Positions 9,065-18,762 of a stretch of 64,000 bases of DNA are shown here, piece after piece. This DNA is from Paracoccus cavernae (GTDB lineage: Bacteria; Pseudomonadota; Alphaproteobacteria; Rhodobacterales; Rhodobacteraceae): NCBI GenBank assembly GCA_030410095.1, contig JAUFRC010000001.1:3366501-3430500 (forward strand), in the 5' to 3' direction. Made by a program: the position numbers and the translations under genes. Numbering within the stretch: the stretch's first letter is position 1; every line of letters begins with the position of its first letter. The notes under the pieces are model-generated. The model made no database searches, was not told the origin of the DNA, and was given only the letters and a program-made list of their open reading frames with translations.

Positions 9065-10537
9065 CTAGCGCATCAACAGGCGCATCAGATTGCGGAAACG
9101 GTGACGATAGGGCGGGGCGAGCAGTCCCGCCCCGTTCATTTTGGCCTGCTCGAAGACCGGCATCAGATGCGAGAGGCGCTCGAACCCCGCCTTGCCGTGA
9201 TAGGCCCCCATACCGCTTGCGCCGATCCCGCCAAAGGGCAGGCCGGGTTGGGCGATGTGGAACAAGGTGTCGTTGACGCTGACGCCTCCCGCCGTGACGT
9301 GCGCGAGCAAAAGCGCGCGGGTCTCGGGGTCGCGGGTGAAGGGGTAGAAGGCCAGAGGGCGCGGGCGTGCCGTGATATGGGCGACGGCCTCGCGCAGGTG
9401 GTCATAGGGGACCAGCGGCAGGATCGGGCCGAAGATCTCCTCCTCGGCGAGCGGTCCTTGCGCATCGAGCACGATCAGCGGCGGCATCAGGCGGCGCGCG
9501 GCATCGGGCGCGGCATCGCTGAGCGCATGGGCCGAGGCCCCCTTGGCGAGCGCGGCCTGCAGCGCCCGGTCGAGGCGGGCGAATTGCGCGGGATTGATGA
9601 TATGGCTGTAATCGGGATTGCCCGCGAGGGCGGGATAATGGCGCGCGACCCATGCCTTCGCGGCAACGATGAAATCGTCCTGTCGCGCACGCGGCACGAG
9701 GACGTAATCGGGTGCGATACAGGTCTGGCCCGCGTTCAGCAGCTTGCCGCGCATGATGGCCGCAACCGCCTGATCGAGATCGGCGTCGGGCGCGACCAGC
9801 GCGGGCGATTTGCCGCCAAGTTCGAGCGTGAGGGGCGTCAGGTTTGCTGCCGCTGCCGCCATGACATGATGCCCGATCGCGGTCGAGCCGGTGAAGACCA
9901 GATGATCGAAGGGCAGCGCCGTGAAAGGCGCGGCCACTTCGGGCCCGCCGGTGACGACCGCGAGTGTCTGCGCGTCGAAATGCGCGGTTGCGGCGGTGGC
10001 GAAGGCTTCGGCAAAGGCAGGCGCATGTTCGGAGAGCTTCACCATGGCGCGATTGCCCGCGACAAAGGCAGAGACCAGCGGGCCGATGGCGAGGAACAGC
10101 GGGTAATTCCACGGCGCGACAATCCCCACAAGCCCGACCGGACGGGGATGGATCGCGGCGCGTGCTGGTAAAAAGGGCAGGCTGACACCCGCTTTCCTGC
10201 GCCGCATCCAGCCTTTGCCGTGGCGCAGGGCGTGGCGGATTTCCTGAAGCGAGGGGAAAATCTCGGCCATATCGGTCTCGGCCTGCGGGCGTTGGCCGAA
10301 ATCGCGCGCAATGGCCGCGCCGAAGACTGTGCGGTTCCGCCTGATCATGGTCTTGAGCGCCAAAAGCCGCGCGCGGCGTCGGGGCCAATCCGGCAAAGGA
10401 TCGGCGCGGCTCGCCTGAAACAGCGCATCAAAGGCGGCACGAAGGGCTGTGTCGGATGACGCGGCACCTGTCGCGGCTTGCCCCTGGGCGGTCGCGGGCG
10501 GGCTGTCTTCGTGCATGTTCGGGGCGGGATCTGGCAT
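9065..10537 (-). CDS. Aldehyde dehydrogenase, coniferyl-aldehyde dehydrogenase type
   Basis: A 490-residue NAD(P)-dependent aldehyde dehydrogenase. VGIVAPWNYPLFLAIGPL, GNRAMVKLSEHAP, VFTGSTAIGHHVM, catalytic Glu in LELGGKSPALV, catalytic Cys in NAGQTCIAPDY, and EEEIFGPILP are all present. The early RADPLPDWPRRRARLLALK and the hydrophobic, basic C-terminus (HRFRNLMRLLMR) resemble CalB-type and long-chain aldehyde dehydrogenases. The first 30 or so residues are low complexity, so an internal start is possible. It converges tightly with the MFS gene (3-bp gap). Confidence 0.83.
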   Translation of the reverse strand: MPDPAPNMHEDSPPATAQGQAATGAASSDTALRAAFDALFQASRADPLPDWPRRRARLLALKTMIRRNRTVFGAAIARDFGQRPQAETDMAEIFPSLQEIRHALRHGKGWMRRRKAGVSLPFLPARAAIHPRPVGLVGIVAPWNYPLFLAIGPLVSAFVAGNRAMVKLSEHAPAFAEAFATAATAHFDAQTLAVVTGGPEVAAPFTALPFDHLVFTGSTAIGHHVMAAAAANLTPLTLELGGKSPALVAPDADLDQAVAAIMRGKLLNAGQTCIAPDYVLVPRARQDDFIVAAKAWVARHYPALAGNPDYSHIINPAQFARLDRALQAALAKGASAHALSDAAPDAARRLMPPLIVLDAQGPLAEEEIFGPILPLVPYDHLREAVAHITARPRPLAFYPFTRDPETRALLLAHVTAGGVSVNDTLFHIAQPGLPFGGIGASGMGAYHGKAGFERLSHLMPVFEQAKMNGAGLLAPPYRHRFRNLMRLLMR

Positions 10538-10635
10538 CGGGACCTCCGGTTTGGGGACAGGCTAGGCGTGCGGAATTTCGGACGCAAGCGCCGCGCCCTC
10601 TTGCAGTCGGGCAGGCTTCTTGGCAGGGGTGGGCC

Positions 10636-11736
10636 ATGACAAGCGTGACCCAAGCATATGAGGCCCGCGTTGCCGCCGGCGCTCTGGAATCCGATCCCGC
10701 GCAACGCGCGGTCCTGCCGGCTTTGGATGCGCTGGTGGCGCGTCTCGGGGACGGCACGCCCGCGCCCGTGAAATCGGGCTGGCTGTCGCTTTTGTCGCGC
10801 AGCCCCAAGCCCGATCCGGTCGCGGCCAAGGGGCTTTACCTTTGGGGCGGGGTCGGTCGCGGCAAGTCGATGCTGATGGACCTGATCATGGACGCTGCGC
10901 CTTTCGAGGCCAAGCGCCGCGTCCATTTCCACGAATTCATGCAGGAAATACAGGCCGGTTTGCAGCGGATGCGCGCCAAGGGCGTGGCCGATGCTGTCGC
11001 TCCGGTCGCGCATGAGGTCGCCGACAAGGTGCGGCTTTTGTGCTTCGACGAGATGCAGATCACCGATATTGCCGATGCGATGATCGTGGGGCGGTTGTTT
11101 CAGGTGCTGCTTGCGCGCGGCGTTGTGATCGTCACCACCTCGAACCGCGTGCCCGAGGATCTCTACAAGAACGGCCTCAACCGCCAGCTTTTCCTGCCCT
11201 TCATCGCGCTGATCCGCGAGAAGATGGACGTGGTCGAGCTGGTCTCGGCGCAGGACCACCGTCAGGGCCGGCTCGAGGGCGGGAAGATCTGGTTTTCGCC
11301 CGCCGGCAAAGAGGCGCGGGCCGAGCTGGACGCGATCTGGGCGGATCTCGCGGGCGGCGCGGAGGCCTCGCCCCTGGTGCTCGAGGTCATGGGCCGCAAG
11401 CTGGAGCTGCCGCAGCATGTCGGGCGCATGGCGCGGGCGGGGTTTTGGGACCTCTGCGGCAAGCCCTTGGGTCCAGCCGATTATCTGGCTTTGGCCGAAG
11501 CGGTGGACGTTCTGTTCATCGACGGGGTTCCGCTGCTGAGCGCCTCGAATTTCAACGAGGCCAAGCGCTTCGTGACGCTGATCGACGCGCTTTACGAGGC
11601 CAAGGTCAAGCTGTTCGCCAGCGCCGCCGACGAGCCCGACCGCCTTTACGCGGAGGGCGAAGGGGCCTTTGAATTCGAGCGCACCGCCAGCCGTCTGCAC
11701 GAGATGCGCGACGAGCATTGGGGCAAGCCCGCCTGA
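10636..11736 (+). CDS. zapE: Cell division protein ZapE / AFG1-like ATPase
   Basis: A 366-residue AAA-like ATPase. Walker A is GGVGRGKSMLMD, with VHFHEFMQEIQ after it, Walker B LLCFDEMQITDIADAM, and a sensor region VVIVTTSNRVPEDLY. ZapE acts on the Z-ring in bacteria and its mitochondrial relative AFG1 aids quality control. The C-terminal LFIDGVPLLSASNFNEAKRF is conserved. No break in frame. Confidence 0.92.
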   Translation: MTSVTQAYEARVAAGALESDPAQRAVLPALDALVARLGDGTPAPVKSGWLSLLSRSPKPDPVAAKGLYLWGGVGRGKSMLMDLIMDAAPFEAKRRVHFHEFMQEIQAGLQRMRAKGVADAVAPVAHEVADKVRLLCFDEMQITDIADAMIVGRLFQVLLARGVVIVTTSNRVPEDLYKNGLNRQLFLPFIALIREKMDVVELVSAQDHRQGRLEGGKIWFSPAGKEARAELDAIWADLAGGAEASPLVLEVMGRKLELPQHVGRMARAGFWDLCGKPLGPADYLALAEAVDVLFIDGVPLLSASNFNEAKRFVTLIDALYEAKVKLFASAADEPDRLYAEGEGAFEFERTASRLHEMRDEHWGKPA

Positions 11737-11873
11737 TCCGCCCGCTTTAGGTATCGTCGCCGCCGGTCGCGCAAAAGCGAGCCGATGTGAGCGATTTGGC
11801 GGAACAAGCGTGCGGGGTTTCGGGTTTCGCTGTCGGGTCCGTCGCGATCGGGCCGGACAGAAGGAAGCTCTCC

Positions 11874-12140
11874 ATGAATTTTCAATCAAAGGTCAGACCG
11901 GATATGGAAATCGTGGGCGCAGATGGCGTCCATGTCGGCATCGTCGATCATATCGACGAAAACCGCATCAAGCTGAAGCGGCATGATCCCGAGCATGGGG
12001 TCGAACTGACGCATCACCGCTATATCCATGTCAACAACATCGCCTCGACCGAGGGCAACAAGCTGTGGCTTTCGGCCAATGCGGCATTGGTGGAGATCCT
12101 CGAAGAGGAAGACCGCGACGGCAAGCCGATCAAATACTGA
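11874..12140 (+). CDS. DUF2171 domain protein
   Basis: An 88-residue soluble protein. MNFQSKVRPDMEIVGADGVH, VGIVDHIDENRIKLKR and the end NAALVEILEEE fit the PRC-barrel-like DUF2171 family found beside stress genes. AGAAGGAAG precedes ATG 11874. Function unknown; it may bind small ligands or nucleic acid, but nothing here shows that. Confidence 0.75.
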   Translation: MNFQSKVRPDMEIVGADGVHVGIVDHIDENRIKLKRHDPEHGVELTHHRYIHVNNIASTEGNKLWLSANAALVEILEEEDRDGKPIKY

Positions 12141-12279
12141 GACTGCTCGTCGAAGACGAGGCAGGGCCGGCACGCCTTGGGCGGCGCCGGCTTTGTTGCT
12201 TTCGGGGAGAGGGCTGCGCGGCGTGGAATGGCGCGGTCACGGCAGCGGCGCGGTTTTGGGGTATTTCCGTGATGAAGAA

Positions 12280-12312
12280 AGGGCCGCGCTTTGAGCTGCG
12301 GCCCTGTTTTCT
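12280..12312. terminator. Bidirectional terminator between DUF2171 gene and folC
   Basis: AGGGCCGC pairs with GCGGCCCT around a 10-nt loop, with GTTTTCTT on the plus side and TTTCTTC on the minus side, between convergent genes. Confidence 0.7.
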
Positions 12313-12330
12313 TGTGCGAGTGGGCGGGCT

Positions 12331-13596
12331 CTATGCGTTTTGCTTGAGGACCTGTCCGGCGAGATAAAGCGAGCCGCAGATGAGCAGGCGCGCACCGGAT
12401 GGGCCTTGGCAAGGCTGCGGACGGCTTCGAGCGTGTCGGGGGCCGTGGTTGCGGCAAAGCCTGCCTCGGTGGCGGCTGCGGCTGTTTCCTCGGCGCTGAG
12501 CGTTGCCGCCTCGCCGGGAATGGCGACCGCCGTCAGGCTGAGGGCCACGGCGGTCAGGGCTGCATATAGCCCACGACATCCTTGGTGTTGAGCATGCCGC
12601 ACACCAGATGGGTCGGGCGTTTGGGCAAAGCCGCCAGCGTGGCCGCAATCGCGATGCCGCCTGCGGGATTGTGGCCGCCGTCAAGCCAGAGCTCGCAATC
12701 GCCCGCCGCTTCGACCAGGGGGCCGGATTTGAGGCGCTGCATCCGTGCCGGCCATTCGACCTCGGTCACGGCGGCGCGGGCCTCGACGCGGCCGAAGCCC
12801 AATTCGCGCAGGGCGGCAATCGCGGTTCCGGCATTGTCGATCTGGTGGGGGCCGGGCAAAGCGGGCAGGGGCAGATCCATCAGCCCGTTGTCGTCCTGAT
12901 AGACCAGAGCGTCGCCTTCGCGCAGCGAGACCCAATCCTGACCCGCGATGCGCAGGGGCGCGTGGAGCCTTTCGGCGCGGGCCTCGATCACCTCGCGGGC
13001 GGCGGGCAGTTGGCGGCCGACGATGCAGGGCACGCGGCGCTTGAGGATGCCGGCTTTCTCGCCCGCGATCGCCTCGAGCGTGTCGCCGAGATATTGGGTG
13101 TGGTCGATCGAGATCGGGGTGATCACCGTCAGGCGCGGATCCTCGATCACATTGGTCGCGTCGAGCCTGCCGCCAAGCCCGACCTCGAGCAGGGTGTAAT
13201 CGGCATCGATGCGCGAGAAGGCGAGGAAGGCCGCCGCGGTGGTGATCTCGAAGAAGGTGATCGGCTCGCCTGCATTCGCGGCCTCGCATTCGGCCAGCAT
13301 TTCGGCCAGCATCGGCTCGGAGATCAGCTCGCCCGCGACGCGGATGCGCTCGTGGAAATGCGCGAGATGGGGCGAGGTATAGGCATGGACCTTGAGCCCC
13401 GCCGATTCCAGACCCGCGCGGATCATGGCCTGGGTCGAGCCCTTGCCGTTGGTGCCCGCGACATGGATCACCGGCGGGATCTTTTCTCGGGATTGCCGAG
13501 CGCGTCGAGGATGCGGTGCATCCGGTCGAGCGACAGGTCGATGACCTTGGGGTGAAGCGACATCAGCCGCGCAAGAATGGCATCGGAGCCGGACAT
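12331..13596 (-). CDS. folC: Folylpolyglutamate synthase / dihydrofolate synthase (three frame breaks)
   Basis: FolC adds glutamate to dihydropteroate and to folates. It starts MSGSDAILARLMSLHPKVID, with RMHRILDALGNPE, then P-loop HVAGTNGKGSTQAM, YTSPHLAHFHERI, GLGGRLDATNVI, SIDHTQYLG, GEKAGILK and the late LWLDGGHNPAGG. The last part (LICGSLYLAGQVL) is the normal C-terminus. Breaks near 13483 (A/T-run), 12557 and 12395 are each repaired by one base. It lies downstream of accD with 52 bp between, the usual order. An essential gene, so errors are likelier than decay. Confidence 0.88.
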
Positions 13597-13648
13597 GGCA
13601 ACACCCTGGCTAAAGACGGTCTGGATTATGGGGCAGGAAAGGCCGGTT

Positions 13649-14579
13649 TCAACCGGCCTTGGCATCTGCTTCGGCTTCGGCATGGGCTGCCGCGATCGTG
13701 CCGGGCGCAGGCAGATCGGCCGCGATCGGTGCGGGCTGGCGCATCATCATGCGCAGGATCGAGATCAGCTCTCCGCGCAGTTCCTTGCGGTGCGTCACGC
13801 GGTCGAGCATCCCGTGCTCGAGCAGATATTCCGCGCGCTGGAAGCCTTCGGGCAGTTTCTCGCGGATGGTTTGCTCGATCACGCGCGGACCGGCAAAGCA
13901 GATCAGCGCATTGGGTTCGGCGATCTGGACATCGCCCAGCATGGCATAGGATGCGGTGACGCCGCCGGTCGTCGGATGGGTCAGCACGACGATATAGGGC
14001 AGGCGCGCTTCCTTGAGCATCTGGACCGCGACCGTGGTGCGCGGCATCTGCATCAGCGACAGGATGCCTTCCTGCATGCGCGCGCCGCCTGCGGCCGAGA
14101 ACAGCACCAGAGGGCGCTTGAGTTTGACGGCGCGTTCGGCGGCAGCCACGATGGCATTGCCGACATACATGCCCATCGAGCCCGCCATGAAGGCGAAGTC
14201 CTGCGCGGCGGCGACGACCGGCGTGCGGCCGATTTCGCCCTCGGCGACCAGCATCGCCTCTTTTTCGCCGGTGGATTTCTGTGCCGCCTTCATGCGGTCG
14301 GGATATTTTTCTGGTCGCGGAAATGCAGCGGGTCGGCGACCGGCTCGGGCACTTTCACGTCGACGAAGACGCCGCCGTCAAAAAGCGCCGCAAAACGGTC
14401 GCGCGGCGAAATGGCGAGATGGTGCTGGCACGTCGTGCAGACATTGAGATTGTCGGCCAGTTCGCGGTGGAACAGCATCGTGCCGCATTCGGGGCACTTC
14501 GTCCAAAGGTTCTCGGGCACTTCGCGACGCGAGAAAGCGAATTGATGCGCGGACGGACGTAGTTGGTGATCCAGTTCAT
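13649..14579 (-). CDS. accD: Acetyl-CoA carboxylase carboxyltransferase subunit beta (two frame breaks)
   Basis: The beta subunit transfers the carboxyl group from biotin to acetyl-CoA, the first committed step of fatty acid synthesis. [15 protein letters not shown] leads to the zinc ribbon [23 protein letters not shown] (CX2C-X15-CX2C), then [49 protein letters not shown] and [12 protein letters not shown]. Breaks at 14533-14535 (AAA) and 14306-14310 (TTTTT) are each restored by one base. The corrected length of about 310 residues is normal. Confidence 0.9.
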
Positions 14580-14667
14580 CGGAAGCCTTTTTCTCTGCAC
14601 TCGGGCAATGAGATAGGCCGAGAAGCGGGGAATTGCAATTCCGCTGTGCCGGAGTCTTAATGCCCAT

Positions 14668-16095
14668 ATGTGGACAGAAACAATCGCCATCCTTCACTAT
14701 GCCCTCGCGCTGGCGGTTTCGATCCGCGTGCTTTTGCGCCCGCGGCTCGAACCGACGGTGCGGCTGTCGTGGATCCTCGTGATCGAGCTGGTGCCGCTGG
14801 TCGGCATCATCGCCTATATCCTCTTCGGCGAAGTGCGGATGCGCGGTGCCGAGGTCCAGAAGATGGCCGACGTGCGCGACCACCTGACCGGCGGCTGGGA
14901 GAGCAGCCCCTATCACATCGACACGCCCGAGGGTGATAACGGACCGGTTCTGGCGACCAACAAGGCGATCGGTGGTTTGCAGGCCGTTGCGGGCAATCGC
15001 GTCACGCTTTTGTCCGAGGACGATGATGCGATCGACGATCTTGTCGCGGCGATCGATGCCGCGCGCCATCATGTCCATATCCTGTTCTACATCTGGCTCG
15101 ACGACGTGTCGGGGCGCAAGGTCGCGGATGCGGTCATCCGCGCGGCCCGTCGCGGCGTTCATGTACGCTCGATCATCGATGCGATCGGCTCGCGGGCTTT
15201 CTCGCGCTCGTCCTCGTGGCAGCAGATGAAGCAGGCCGGCGTCGAATGCGTCGAGGCCTTTCCGCTCGGCCTGCCGATCATCGGCGCGCTTTTCCAGCGC
15301 ATGGACCTGCGCAACCACCGCAAAATCGTGGTGATCGACAATTCCGTTGGCTTCACCGGCAGCCGCAACTGTTCGGACAAGGCCTTTGCGGTCAAACCGA
15401 AATTCGCGCCATGGGTCGATGTCTTCCTGCGCATCGAGGGGCCGGTCGTGCGCCAGATGCAGGTGATCTTCCTGCAGGACTGGATCAGCTATACCGGCGA
15501 GGATCTGGGCGACATGCTGGTATTCGTGCCGCCCGCAGAAGAGCCGGGCGTGGTGGCGCAGGTCGTGGCGACGGGTCCGGACCTGCGGCAGGGCACGATG
15601 GCCGACAGCATGGTCGCGATGCTTCATGCCGCGCGCGAAAGCGTGGTGATCACGACGCCCTATTATGTGCCCGACGGCACGCTTGATGCCGCGATCCGCG
15701 CGGCGGCGCGGCGCGGTGTCCATGTCTGGATGATCGTCCCCGAGCGCAACGATTCTCTGGTTGTGGGCGCCACCAGCGAGGGCTTTTACTACGGTCTGGT
15801 TCAGGCGGGCGTGCGGCTTTTCCTGTTCAAGCCGGGCCTTCTGCACGCCAAGATCATGACGGTCGACGGCGAAGTGGCGATGTTCGGCAGCGCCAATATG
15901 GACCGCCGCAGCTTCGAGCTGAATTACGAGATGAACATCTTCACGCTCAGCACCGAGGTGACGATGGATCTTTTCGAGCGCCAGATGAGCTATGTCGAGC
16001 GCTCGGTCGAGATCACCCGCGAGGATATCAAGGCATGGTCGGTGTGGCGGCGCCTGCGCAACAATCTCTTGGCGCTGGCTGCGCCTTTGCTCTGA
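14668..16095 (+). CDS. cls: Cardiolipin synthase
   Basis: A phospholipase-D superfamily enzyme of 475 residues that makes cardiolipin. The N-terminus has two membrane helices (WTETIAILHYALALAVSI and LSWILVIELVPLVGIIAYI). Two HKD motifs follow: HRKIVVIDNSVGFTGSRN and HAKIMTVDGEVAMFGSANMD. FYIWLDDVSGRKVADAV is also typical. It is divergent from accD with 88 bp between. Confidence 0.93.
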   Translation: MWTETIAILHYALALAVSIRVLLRPRLEPTVRLSWILVIELVPLVGIIAYILFGEVRMRGAEVQKMADVRDHLTGGWESSPYHIDTPEGDNGPVLATNKAIGGLQAVAGNRVTLLSEDDDAIDDLVAAIDAARHHVHILFYIWLDDVSGRKVADAVIRAARRGVHVRSIIDAIGSRAFSRSSSWQQMKQAGVECVEAFPLGLPIIGALFQRMDLRNHRKIVVIDNSVGFTGSRNCSDKAFAVKPKFAPWVDVFLRIEGPVVRQMQVIFLQDWISYTGEDLGDMLVFVPPAEEPGVVAQVVATGPDLRQGTMADSMVAMLHAARESVVITTPYYVPDGTLDAAIRAAARRGVHVWMIVPERNDSLVVGATSEGFYYGLVQAGVRLFLFKPGLLHAKIMTVDGEVAMFGSANMDRRSFELNYEMNIFTLSTEVTMDLFERQMSYVERSVEITREDIKAWSVWRRLRNNLLALAAPLL

Positions 16096-16114
16096 GCTGT
16101 GGCAGGAGGAAAGC

Positions 16115-16496
16115 ATGACTGCGAAGATGACGGGTTCCGCCTCTGATTTCGCGCCGGAGAATGGCGTTTTCTCGGTACCGGCCCTGGCTGCTGGCCGGAT
16201 CGTCGATGGTGCGCCTCTTTTGGCGCAGGAGACGCTGGCGGGGGCTTGCCGCGCTCGAAGGCTGGAGCCTGATCGAAGAGGGCCGCGCGATCGGACGGCG
16301 GCTGGACACCAAGAGCTTTCTGCGCGCGCAGGCTTTGGCCATGGTCGCGGGCGGGATCGCCGATCTGGCCAATCACCACCCCGATATCAGCTATGGCTGG
16401 GGCTATTGCAGCCTGCGTTTCACCACCCATTCGGCGGGCGGCGTGACGATGAACGACCTGATCTGCGCGGCGCGGGTGAATGCGGCCATCGGCTAG
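16115..16496 (+). CDS. phhB: 4a-hydroxytetrahydrobiopterin dehydratase (one frame break)
   Basis: The C-terminal half has the pterin-carbinolamine dehydratase pattern: GWSLIEEGRAIGRRL, FLRAQALAMVAGGIAD, the key NHHPDISYGWG and LRFTTHSAGGVTMNDL. ATG 16115 with GGAGGAAA starts MTAKMTGSASDFAPENGVF; the frames join in the G-run 16240-16244, giving LLAQETLAGLAALEGW. It lies 19 bp after cls. It recycles pterin cofactor after aromatic amino acid hydroxylation, or acts as a transcriptional cofactor. Confidence 0.78.
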
Positions 16497-16767
16497 GCCA
16501 ATCGGCTTGCCTGCGGGAAGCTTCCTGCTCTTTTTGTTTGATTCCGGTAATTTGCGCGTTTCTTTGCGGCGACAGGCAGCAAGGAATTTCTCTGTTGGGC
16601 GCAAGTATGACTGGCAGCCGCCCCACCAGTCGGCATAAGGATGCGCTATTACAACCGAATTTCATGCCCGATCCCCGCGCCGCTGCGCAACGCGGCTGCA
16701 AAGCCCGGAAATTTCTGGTCCGGTGGGGGGAGCGGGCGACGACCGAAGATGAAGATGAGGACAGAGC

Positions 16768-17553
16768 ATGGCGATCCGGCCCCGCAAATGGCTTGACCGA
16801 AAACTGCGCGAGGCGGCCTACCGCCGCTGGTCCCATGTGGCCGAGATTGCCGCCGGTCTGGGAACCGTGCGCAAACGCAGCCTGCGCGAAGAGGCCTTGG
16901 TGCTGCGCCGCAAGCTCGATCTCGTGCTGATCCGCACCGACCGCCGGATCGAGCTGGGCCGCGAGGCCCTCAGCGCGCTGCATCTGCCGATCGGGACCGA
17001 CTGGCGCTGGCGTCCGGGCTTGATGTCGACTCCGATCCGCCCGACCGGCATCGCCTCGCCCGAGAGCGGCGACCGTCTGGGCGAAGAGGCCGCCGTCTGG
17101 CACGATTGCCGCGACAGCGCGCTGATCCTCAAGCAGATCTCCAACCTGCGCGAGACCGACCTTGCGCCCTTCGGTCTCGAAATGGAGGTTTTCGCCTTTT
17201 CGGGCAGCTTCCTGTCGCTCTCGATCGACTTGCCCAAGGATGCGCTTTCGGGGCTGACGCGCAGCCATATCCTGCGCCTCGAAACCGGCCTTTCGGCCGA
17301 GCGCGCCATGAATGTCTATGCGCGGCTGAACGTGCTGAGCGGGCCCAATACCGATCAGGTCACGCATCATCTCGCCGAGCTCGGCACCAACAGCGTCGGC
17401 CATCAGGTCACGGAATTCGACCTCGCCTATACCGAGATCAACGAAAAGCGGCTGGAGAAGATCTGGATCGACCTGATTTTCGAAAGCCCCTTCATGAATG
17501 CGCTGCAACTGCGCGAACTCTTCGTCTCGCGCCATTTGCGCGCCGAGTTCTGA
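16768..17553 (+). CDS. Conserved protein resembling DUF6478 of Rhodobacteraceae
   Basis: A soluble protein of 261 residues with no transmembrane segment. A basic N-terminus (MAIRPRKWLDRKLREAAYRR) is followed by a beta-rich middle with GTDWRWRPGLMSTPIRPTG and LEMEVFAFSGSFLSLSIDLP, then VTEFDLAYTEINEKRLEKIW. The WRWRP and SGSFLSL blocks fit my memory of a family confined to Rhodobacteraceae; function unknown. The next gene begins 14 bp downstream, so they are probably co-transcribed. Confidence 0.6.
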   Translation: MAIRPRKWLDRKLREAAYRRWSHVAEIAAGLGTVRKRSLREEALVLRRKLDLVLIRTDRRIELGREALSALHLPIGTDWRWRPGLMSTPIRPTGIASPESGDRLGEEAAVWHDCRDSALILKQISNLRETDLAPFGLEMEVFAFSGSFLSLSIDLPKDALSGLTRSHILRLETGLSAERAMNVYARLNVLSGPNTDQVTHHLAELGTNSVGHQVTEFDLAYTEINEKRLEKIWIDLIFESPFMNALQLRELFVSRHLRAEF

Positions 17554-17566
17554 GCCGCCCGAGAGG

Positions 17567-18007
17567 ATGACCGATATGGACAGATTTGAATCGCTTGGCC
17601 TCAAAGGTGGCGTTTGGCAGGGCGTCGTGCGTCGCGAGCAGCCCTTCGGCCGCGTGGTCCTGACCCATCTGGGCGAGGTGATTGCCGTGGCGACGGTCTC
17701 GCCCGATGGCGAGAAAAGCTGGCGGATTTCGGTGACGATCCCCTCCGAGCGGCTTTTCGACGGGGTCCAGACCTTCCTGCTGTTCGAGGATGGCGGCGAG
17801 GGGCTCGAGCCTTTGGGTGCGGATGCCCTGCGTCTGGCCAGCCTGCCGATGATCGCGGGCGGGGCGCTGGACGAGGATTTGCTGGCCGAGCTGGGCCTGT
17901 TGCGCAGCGAGCTGGATATGCTCAAGCGCGAATTCCGCCGCATGGCGGCCGGATTGGCGCAAGCGGGCAATAGGCCCCGCGCGCCGTTTTGCGCGACCTG
18001 CACTTGA
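17567..18007 (+). CDS. Hypothetical protein, co-transcribed with the DUF6478-like gene
   Basis: A 146-residue product: MTDMDRFESLGLKGGVWQGV, an anti-parallel beta pattern (GRVVLTHLGEVIAVATVSPD, SWRISVTIPSERLFDGVQTF), and a C-terminal helical stretch LAELGLLRSELDMLKREFRR that may form a coiled coil. GAGAGG precedes the ATG. I do not recognise the family; coupling to the upstream gene is the only clue. Confidence 0.6.
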   Translation: MTDMDRFESLGLKGGVWQGVVRREQPFGRVVLTHLGEVIAVATVSPDGEKSWRISVTIPSERLFDGVQTFLLFEDGGEGLEPLGADALRLASLPMIAGGALDEDLLAELGLLRSELDMLKREFRRMAAGLAQAGNRPRAPFCATCT

Positions 18008-18023
18008 GGTCGGGCCCTTTGGG

Positions 18024-18755
18024 TCAGGCCTTTGCGGGGAGGTGCTCCCAATAGCGGTAGCTTGCCGCCTTTTCGAAACCGAGCTTGCCGTAAAGCCCAG
18101 CCGCCGGGGCATTGCTGGCGGTCATGGCCAGCGCCAGACGGCGCGCGCCTTGTGCCGCGCCCCAGATCGCCGCTTGCCGCACCAGCCATTCCGCCATGCC
18201 GCGGCGGCGCATTTTCGGCGCGACCTCGACGGCATGGATCATCGCGACATCGCCGTCCACCGCCACGAAAGCCGCGCCTGAAGCGTGATCGTCGAGTCGG
18301 CCGAGCAAGGCCGTGCGGGGCAGGGTGACGCGCTCCATCGCGGCTTGGCGCGGTGCCGAGATATTACCCTCGGCCCAGATCTCGCGCTGGATCGCAAGCG
18401 GCGGCCAGATTTCGAAAGCGGTGAGCGGCGGCGGCACGCGGTCGGTCAGGCGCGAGATCTCCACGACATGGAGCTCGGTCGGACGCAACCCGCCATAGCC
18501 ATGCCGCGCGAGGGCCTCGGTCAGGCGCGTGTCGTCTTCCCAGACGCGGAATTGCGCGATCTGGTCCCAGTCTTTCTGGATACGTGCGACGGCGGGAATG
18601 GCGTCTTCCTGCCAATCGGGGCCCAAGGCCAGCGCCGAGCTGATCCGCCCGCCACCGCCCAATCCCCGCCCGATGCGGAAGCCGCCCAGATCGCGGTACT
18701 CCGCAGCGGGCCAGGTCGTCTCGAAGGCGCGTGCGAGGGTTTGGTCGATCGCCAT
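18024..18755 (-). CDS. GNAT-family N-acetyltransferase
   Basis: A 243-residue protein. The C-terminal half has the acetyl-CoA binding pattern: IHAVEVAPKMRRRGMAEWLV (motif A, RRRGMA), then RLALAMTASNAPAAGLYGKL and GFEKAASYRYW. The N-terminal half is family-specific (GPDWQEDAIPAVARIQ). Substrate unknown. It starts 8 bp after the stop of the cinA-like gene, so the two are one transcription unit. Confidence 0.8.
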   Translation of the reverse strand: MAIDQTLARAFETTWPAAEYRDLGGFRIGRGLGGGGRISSALALGPDWQEDAIPAVARIQKDWDQIAQFRVWEDDTRLTEALARHGYGGLRPTELHVVEISRLTDRVPPPLTAFEIWPPLAIQREIWAEGNISAPRQAAMERVTLPRTALLGRLDDHASGAAFVAVDGDVAMIHAVEVAPKMRRRGMAEWLVRQAAIWGAAQGARRLALAMTASNAPAAGLYGKLGFEKAASYRYWEHLPAKA

Positions 18756-18762
18756 GGGCGGC